Shown: in pieces, positions 22,654-26,442 of the stretch
Position numbering within the stretch: the stretch's first letter is position 1
Layout: the number at the start of each line of letters is the position of its first letter
Origin: DATMNI01 sp035570275
GTDB taxonomy: Bacteria; Acidobacteriota; Terriglobia; Bryobacterales; Bryobacteraceae
NCBI GenBank assembly: GCA_035570275.1
Contig: DATMNI010000136.1
Span: forward strand, 1-26,442
Direction: 5' to 3'
Length of the DNA: 26,442 nt
Program-made: the position numbers and the translations under genes
Notes under the pieces: model-generated
Told to the model about the DNA's origin: nothing
Seen by the model: the letters and a program-made list of their open reading frames with translations, nothing else
Databases searched by the model: none

Positions 22654-22973
22654 TTACTCCCGGCCTCTGAGAATCGCGGCGATCACGCGGGGACTGCGCC
22701 GCCCGTGGAACACAGCCACAACCCACAACGGCTTCTTCTCCGGCGCGTAAGCGATCACATATTCACGCACCAGCATGAACCGCAGCGGGCGCGAAGTGAG
22801 GTTTGGGCGGCGATCGCCGGCTGTGGAAACGCCACCAGTGCTCGAATCCCGTGTAGTAATTCCCCTCGAACACGACTGGCCGCAAGCGCATTGTCCTCCG
22901 CGATATATTCCCAGATGTCGCTGATGTCCTGCGCCGCCAGGGGATGTAACGCAAACCCCCGGTTGTCGCTCAT
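22654..22973 (-). pseudogene. ParE-type toxin with one frameshift
   Basis: Starting at ATG 22973 the reading is FALHPLAAQDISDIWEYIAEDNALAASRV...ALVAFPQ, a normal RelE/ParE N-terminus. A missing base near 22820 shifts the frame; the next frame continues GDRRPNLTSRPLRFMLVREYVIAYAPEKK...VVAVFHGRRSPRVIAAILRGRE and stops at 22654-22656. Repaired, the protein is about 106 aa. The upstream ParD-like gene is intact and overlaps by ATGA, so the antitoxin survives while the toxin is broken. Confidence 0.85.
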
Positions 22974-23224
22974 TGCGGCTTGGGCTTCTTCAACAATTCA
23001 TCCTCACGCCTACGCAAGCCTTCAAAGAACGCCTCGCCATCAATCGGCTTCACCCTGCCGCTTTCCATATCGTCAAAGCGCCGGTCGAGCGTTTCCCGCG
23101 TGTGGGCGAGCTCGTCGAAGTACCCGATCACGGCATCTTCAAGCAGCTCGTCGCTCGGGCGTCCGCTCTCCCGCGCCATCTGTTCAAGCTTCGCCTGCAC
23201 GTCGGGTTTGAAATGCACTTCCAT
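22970..23224 (-). CDS. ParD-type antitoxin (copy 1)
   Basis: The protein has 84 aa from ATG 23224. It begins MEVHFKPDVQAKLEQMARESGRPSDELLEDAVIGYFDEL, a ribbon-helix-helix DNA-binding unit, and ends with a charged toxin-wrapping tail (IDGEAFFEGLRRREDELLKK). AAGGGGAG lies before the ATG. It represses its operon and neutralises ParE in intact systems. Its leader and first codons resemble those of the copy at 24111, showing a module duplication. The ORF can be read further to 23254 but the family starts at MEVHF. Confidence 0.85.
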   Translation of the reverse strand: MEVHFKPDVQAKLEQMARESGRPSDELLEDAVIGYFDELAHTRETLDRRFDDMESGRVKPIDGEAFFEGLRRREDELLKKPKPQ

Positions 23225-23505
23225 GGCTTTGGCTCCCCTTCTCTCAGAGTACATTACAGAGGCCGCAGAGCGGAGGCCAACCCGGCACGAGTGTGATAGA
23301 TGGTGGGATGAAGGTCCTCATCGACGGCCACCTTCGCGGCAACTGCGAAATTTCGGAGGTGGTCACGACTCCACACGGGAACCGCCGGCTTCTCAAGATT
23401 CGGTTTGGTGTCGAGTTTGGATTTGCATTCCTATCCATCAACGCCGCGCCTATCTGCCAACCGAAGGCGCCGGCCCTTCGCGACGCACAAAAACATAGTG
23501 GCGGG

Positions 23506-23818
23506 CTACTGCTGGCGATTTTTCAGAATGCGCTTAACATCCCTTTTGCCATGCAGAACAGCCACCACTGAGACCGGAGCGGTTTCAGGCCGGTAAACAA
23601 TGGTGTAGTTGGGATACCGGGTGAGTGTCCAAAACCGAAGCGCTTGCCTGGTCAAATTCTTACGGGCATGACCACGCAAAGGGACTTCGCCACGAACTCG
23701 CAGGCATCATAGATCGCCTGCTCTACGCGGTCGGCCGCATCCTCTTGTCATCGGCAATGTAAGCCTAAATCTCAAAGACGTCGACCTTGGCAATCAGCGT
23801 GAGGTCATAACCGCTCAT
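23506..23818 (-). pseudogene. ParE-type toxin with a nonsense codon and two frameshifts
   Basis: ATG 23818 reads MSGYDLTLIAKVDVFEI, then TAG where related toxins have Trp, then AYIADD. A shift leads to EDAADRVEQAIYDACEFVAKS; a second shift leads to HARKNLTRQALRFWTLTRYP...VVAVLHGKRDVKRILKNRQQ with stop at 23506-23508. The protein is thus badly broken. It follows a ParD-like gene with ATGA overlap and shares a segment with the fragment at 22528-22641. Confidence 0.85.
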
Positions 23819-24111
23819 CGTTTGGGCGAGCGCTCTTGCCGCCAGTTGTTCTTCATCTCCTGAATGTCCCGACGGGCCTGAGTGCCATTGATCAGCTCGC
23901 CACACTCGGCCTGCAAGAACCCTTCTTCAATATGGGACATCGCGGCCTGCCGTTCCTCATCCGTCCAGCTTTCCACAGCCTCAAAGAATCGCGCCTCATC
24001 CGCCAGATACCGGGCCAGTACCTCCTGAACCAGTTCATCCGGATTGCGGCTCTGTTTAGCGGCGCTGTGCACCAGCCTCTCTTGCACGTCGGGGGGAAAA
24101 TGCACTTCCAT
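23815..24111 (-). CDS. ParD-type antitoxin (copy 2)
   Basis: The protein has 98 aa. It starts MEVHFPPDVQERLVHSAAKQSRNPDELVQEVLARYLADEARF, a ribbon-helix-helix, followed by a charged C-terminal arm (EERQAAMSHIEEGFLQAECGELI). AGAAGGAGCC precedes the ATG, almost the same leader as in copy 1. The gene is intact although its ParE partner is dead, so it may now only act as a regulator or guard against related ParE toxins. Confidence 0.85.
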   Translation of the reverse strand: MEVHFPPDVQERLVHSAAKQSRNPDELVQEVLARYLADEARFFEAVESWTDEERQAAMSHIEEGFLQAECGELINGTQARRDIQEMKNNWRQERSPKR

Positions 24112-24249
24112 CGCTTCGGCTCCTTCTGTTGAGAATACTCTGTTAGGCCGCCGGGCGTGGCGATTCGCAAATAAACGCGGCGCCCTGATTCTACCTACCT
24201 CCGTTGCGCCGAACGCCGCGCGGGGGCGTAGTTTGTGGCAGCCAGCCCC

Positions 24250-24290
24250 GGCCCCTCATCAGGATTGGAGGCTACGCCGCCTGATGGGGC
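24250..24290. terminator. Hairpin at the end of the zeta-toxin locus
   Basis: GCCCCTCATCAGG (24251-24263) pairs with CCTGATGGGGC (24280-24290), with a two-base bulge, around a 16-base loop. It covers the stop codon of the small ORF at 24272. No clear T-run follows on the minus strand, so the terminator call is tentative. Confidence 0.45.
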
Positions 24291-24454
24291 GTCTTCTGGC
24301 CGGCCTTCCGTTTAGCGAGTAGCCGAAGACCCTTCACCGCCTCCTCCGCGTCCTTGCGGGCGGCCCGGCGGTTCGCCCCGACCTCAACCGCCAATGCGGC
24401 GATAAGTTTCTTCGGTGATTCGTCCGGCTTGGTATTCGGTGTCACGGAGTTCAT
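24272..24454 (-). CDS. Small basic protein overlapping the zeta-toxin 3' end (antitoxin candidate)
   Basis: A 60-aa Lys/Ala-rich ORF: NTKPDESPKKLIAALAVEVGANRRAARKDAEEAVKGLRLLAKRKAG. It overlaps the last 71 bases of the zeta-like gene in another frame and then continues beyond it. It is predicted to be mostly helical. The antitoxin position is suggestive, but it does not resemble epsilon antitoxins and its ribosome-binding site is weak. It could be an unknown partner or simply a shadow with a tail. Confidence 0.4.
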   Translation of the reverse strand: MNSVTPNTKPDESPKKLIAALAVEVGANRRAARKDAEEAVKGLRLLAKRKAGQKTPHQAA

Positions 24455-25130
24455 GAAGGTGCTTTCTGACTTCAGTGTAGCCCTGTGGTGAGGCTAATTC
24501 AATAGTACCTTCGCGGGCGCCGCTGCCAGAGTTGTCGATGAATACGAACTCGACACTGGCATTGTGTTCCAACTGGCGCCAGAGCTCGCGGACGGTCTGG
24601 GCGGCGCCCCGGTGGGAACCGATCAGTTGTTCGATGGTGACGATACGCCCCTGGACCCGGGCGCGATCGAGCATCGCCCGAAACGTCTCGTCCAGGGGGC
24701 GGGAGATGAACACGACGGTGATGGTCTTGACGGCGCCGAGCGCTTGATCCACCAGGCGCTGGGCATGCTCCGGATTACTGAAGGTGGAATCGAACACCAC
24801 CTGGGCGCGCTTCGCAATGCCGGTTACCGCGAGGGCGGTGCTCTTACCTACTGCATTTCCGCCGGCCGTGAAGACGACGCGGTTCTTCCCTTTGGGGGCT
24901 TCTGCCGCCAGCGCCTGGCTGAACAACTCGTCCCTGACCCAGGTGGCTGCGGGATGAACCGCGACCCGGTATTTTGCAGGGTCCTTATTATATTCGTCGA
25001 AGAGCGTTGCCGCATCGTCGGCGTTCAGAACGTTGCCGAATCTCCTGGTGTACCGGGCGAGGTAACCTTTCCTATCGGCCTCCAGTTTCTTAAGGATCTC
25101 GTGGCGGACCCGCTCCTCGTCGGGGTCCAT
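24384..25130 (-). CDS. Zeta-toxin-like P-loop kinase
   Basis: The protein has 248 aa from ATG 25130. It has a Walker A motif GGNAVGKST (90-98), preceded by VVFTA as in zeta toxins and chloramphenicol phosphotransferase-like kinases. Later segments VVFDSTFSNPEHAQRLVDQAL and ITVVFISRPLDETFRAMLDRARVQGR match the family's substrate-side strand and lid Arg region. Zeta toxins phosphorylate UDP-N-acetylglucosamine and block wall synthesis; this one is a divergent member and its substrate is uncertain. The upstream extension to 25205 lacks a ribosome-binding site; ATG 25130 also has none clear. No epsilon-type gene is upstream. Confidence 0.8.
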   Translation of the reverse strand: MDPDEERVRHEILKKLEADRKGYLARYTRRFGNVLNADDAATLFDEYNKDPAKYRVAVHPAATWVRDELFSQALAAEAPKGKNRVVFTAGGNAVGKSTALAVTGIAKRAQVVFDSTFSNPEHAQRLVDQALGAVKTITVVFISRPLDETFRAMLDRARVQGRIVTIEQLIGSHRGAAQTVRELWRQLEHNASVEFVFIDNSGSGAREGTIELASPQGYTEVRKHLHELRDTEYQAGRITEETYRRIGG

Positions 25131-25241
25131 CACTGGCGACCCGTCTTTGGCTCCACATCCGCGCGGTGAAGCACCACCTGTTCCGATCTCTGATGCAAAA
25201 TTCACTAATTGAGGGCGGTTCGCCGCGCTGGCCAGTCCCCC

Positions 25242-26243
25242 CTACCCCCGTCCCGGCGCCGGCCCCGTCGATTCCCGCAGCACAAACTCCGGGTCGATCA
25301 CAATTTCCTGCTCCGTCAGCGCCGGTCCTTCGCCCTTCGGCAGCAGATAGTCGCAGATGATGTGGCCGATGCGGTCGCGCGGGATGTGCACCGTGGTCAG
25401 CGCCGGGTAGCAGAATTCCGAGAGCTTCACGTTGTCGAAGCCAGTGACCGACATGTCCTGGGGAACGCGGACACCCCGCTCGCGCAGTTCCCGCAGGGCC
25501 CCAACCGCCATGATGTCGTTGACGCAGATGAGCGCCGTCGGGTTGAATCCGTTGGCCAGCAATCCGCGCGTGGCCTGCCGCCCGCCTTCCAGCGTATCGG
25601 CATCGGCCGCGGTCCGCACTTCCAGTTCCGGAATGCGGGCCACCGCGTCCAGCACGGCCTTCATGCGCTCATTGATCGGCCCCAGCATGGCGTGGTGGCC
25701 AACGAAACCCAAACGCCGGTGCCCCAGGCTGTGAAGGTAGTCGATGACCTTATCGATGCCGCGCCGGTAGTTCACACGGATGTTGGTGATGTTCGGCCGC
25801 GGCGTGCCGACATCGTAGAAAACTACCGGGATGCGGCTGTCGGTCAGTTCCTCGATAATCGCCGGCGCCATTTCGGAGACAATCACCGCCAGCCCGGCCA
25901 CGCGGCGGCCGATCATGAGCCGGATGCTCGCCACCAACTGTTCGGAGCGGTAGTCCGTATTGGCCATCAACACTTCGTAGCCGCGCGCGTGGGCATCCGC
26001 CTCCATCGTCTTGTAGATGTCGAAGAAAAACGGGTTCTCCAGGTTGGAGACAATCACGCCGACCGTCCGGCTCTTGCCGCCAGCCAGATGACGCGCGTGC
26101 AGGTTGGGGTGATACTTCAACTCCTCAATGGCCTTCATCACGCGCGCCCGGGTGGTGGTCTTCACCACGCTGGCATTGTTGAGTACGCGGGAGACGGTAG
26201 CGGTGGACACCTTGGCTCGCCGGGCCACTTGTTCAAGGTTCAT
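25242..26243 (-). CDS. LacI-family transcriptional regulator
   Basis: The protein has 333 aa. The helix-turn-helix NLEQVARRAKVSTATVSRVLNN opens it, followed by the hinge helix (NLHARHLAGGKSRTVGVIVSNLENPFF). The periplasmic-binding-protein-like core has GYEVLMANTDYRSEQ, SRIPVVFYDVG, and GRRLGFVG-type strands ending in DMSVTGFDNVKLSEF..PALTTV. It most likely senses a sugar or sugar phosphate. It is separated from the araBD locus by toxin-antitoxin debris, so control of those genes is inferred. AAAAGGGA lies six bases before the ATG. It is divergent from the gene at the right edge. Confidence 0.95.
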   Translation of the reverse strand: MNLEQVARRAKVSTATVSRVLNNASVVKTTTRARVMKAIEELKYHPNLHARHLAGGKSRTVGVIVSNLENPFFFDIYKTMEADAHARGYEVLMANTDYRSEQLVASIRLMIGRRVAGLAVIVSEMAPAIIEELTDSRIPVVFYDVGTPRPNITNIRVNYRRGIDKVIDYLHSLGHRRLGFVGHHAMLGPINERMKAVLDAVARIPELEVRTAADADTLEGGRQATRGLLANGFNPTALICVNDIMAVGALRELRERGVRVPQDMSVTGFDNVKLSEFCYPALTTVHIPRDRIGHIICDYLLPKGEGPALTEQEIVIDPEFVLRESTGPAPGRG

Positions 26244-26361
26244 TGCAATCCCTTTTATTGTACTCGCTGATCCTTAACTTGTAACATTCGCACCGTCCGG
26301 CGAGTGCGCGACATGAAAGTGATGGATCGGTGGTTTTCTTTTTTTGGAGCCGGTTTCTTAA

Positions 26362-26374
26362 AGTATGTAATACT
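26362..26374 (+). promoter_or_regulatory. Possible operator AGTAT-GTA-ATACT in the divergent promoter
   Basis: A 5-bp inverted repeat with a 3-bp centre overlaps a -10-like TAATACT stretch, 18 bases ahead of the plus-strand start at 26393. It could be a binding site of the adjacent LacI-type regulator, but is shorter and less symmetrical than typical LacI operators. Confidence 0.35.
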
Positions 26375-26392
26375 GTAGGCCAAGGAGGCCCC

Positions 26393-26442
26393 ATGCCAGA
26401 CCCGCTACCGGCTTTGGTCAGCGACAGATCCACCCTGCTCCA
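26393..26442 (+). CDS. Start of a gene truncated by the window edge
   Basis: ATG 26393 is preceded by AAGGAGG five to six bases upstream. Only 16 codons (MPDPLPALVSDRSTLL) are inside the window, too few to identify. It is divergent from the LacI regulator and may be its target. Confidence 0.6.
   Translation, partial: MPDPLPALVSDRSTLL

Noticed and set aside
23293..23571. 92-aa plus-strand ORF
   Set aside because: Its second half lies opposite the ParE pseudogene. The first 50 residues are not recognisable and have no ribosome-binding site.
1..26442. CRISPR arrays and rRNA genes
   Set aside because: No regularly spaced direct repeats and no rRNA-like sequences were seen.

Overview
The window is high-GC bacterial chromosome. 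Gene content fits Acidobacteriota, most likely the Solibacter/Bryobacter group: secreted cytochrome c/copper monooxygenase genes beside a redoxin, many ParDE and nucleotidyltransferase remnants, acidobacterial-style tyrosine recombinases with a Cys-rich N-terminus, and palindromic intergenic repeats. The taxonomy is inferred from style; no rRNA or marker comparison was possible.

Bases 1-4.7 kb are a decayed integrative-element zone. It holds a frameshifted tyrosine integrase, a truncated tRNA-Arg(CCG) remnant, a winged-helix/nucleotidyltransferase fusion, a small excisionase-like gene and a second frameshifted integrase pointing away from an intact tRNA-Lys(TTT). Bases 4.8-6.9 kb carry a PilZ-like protein, a two-helix K+ channel with RCK domain and a membrane-anchored FxLYD protein.

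Bases 6.97-11.35 kb are a minus-strand housekeeping run, transcribed aroC > def > fmt > argJ > a secreted protein of unknown function, with short gaps or overlaps. Next come two tiny convergent membrane-protein genes, a palindromic repeat, a PilZ protein with a hairpin-rich upstream region, and a divergent VOC-protein/AraC-regulator pair. A degraded nucleotidyltransferase and an intact HigBA toxin-antitoxin pair follow (14.0-15.0 kb).

Bases 15.4-17.9 kb are a tightly coupled minus-strand operon: redoxin > cytochrome c/copper monooxygenase with a C-terminal EF hand (interrupted by two compensating indels) > cytochrome c motif fused to a ComEA-like helix-hairpin-helix domain. This is the most interesting functional unit here.

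Bases 18.2-22.4 kb are an L-arabinose-type pentose operon (membrane protein > L-fucose/L-arabinose isomerase family protein > araB > araD), split by a 142-bp inverted-repeat element between the isomerase gene and araB. Bases 22.5-24.1 kb are a toxin-antitoxin graveyard: two intact ParD-like antitoxins and three broken ParE toxins. A zeta-like toxin gene with a small overlapping ORF follows. A LacI-family regulator (a plausible controller of the sugar genes) ends the window, divergent from a gene cut off at the right edge.
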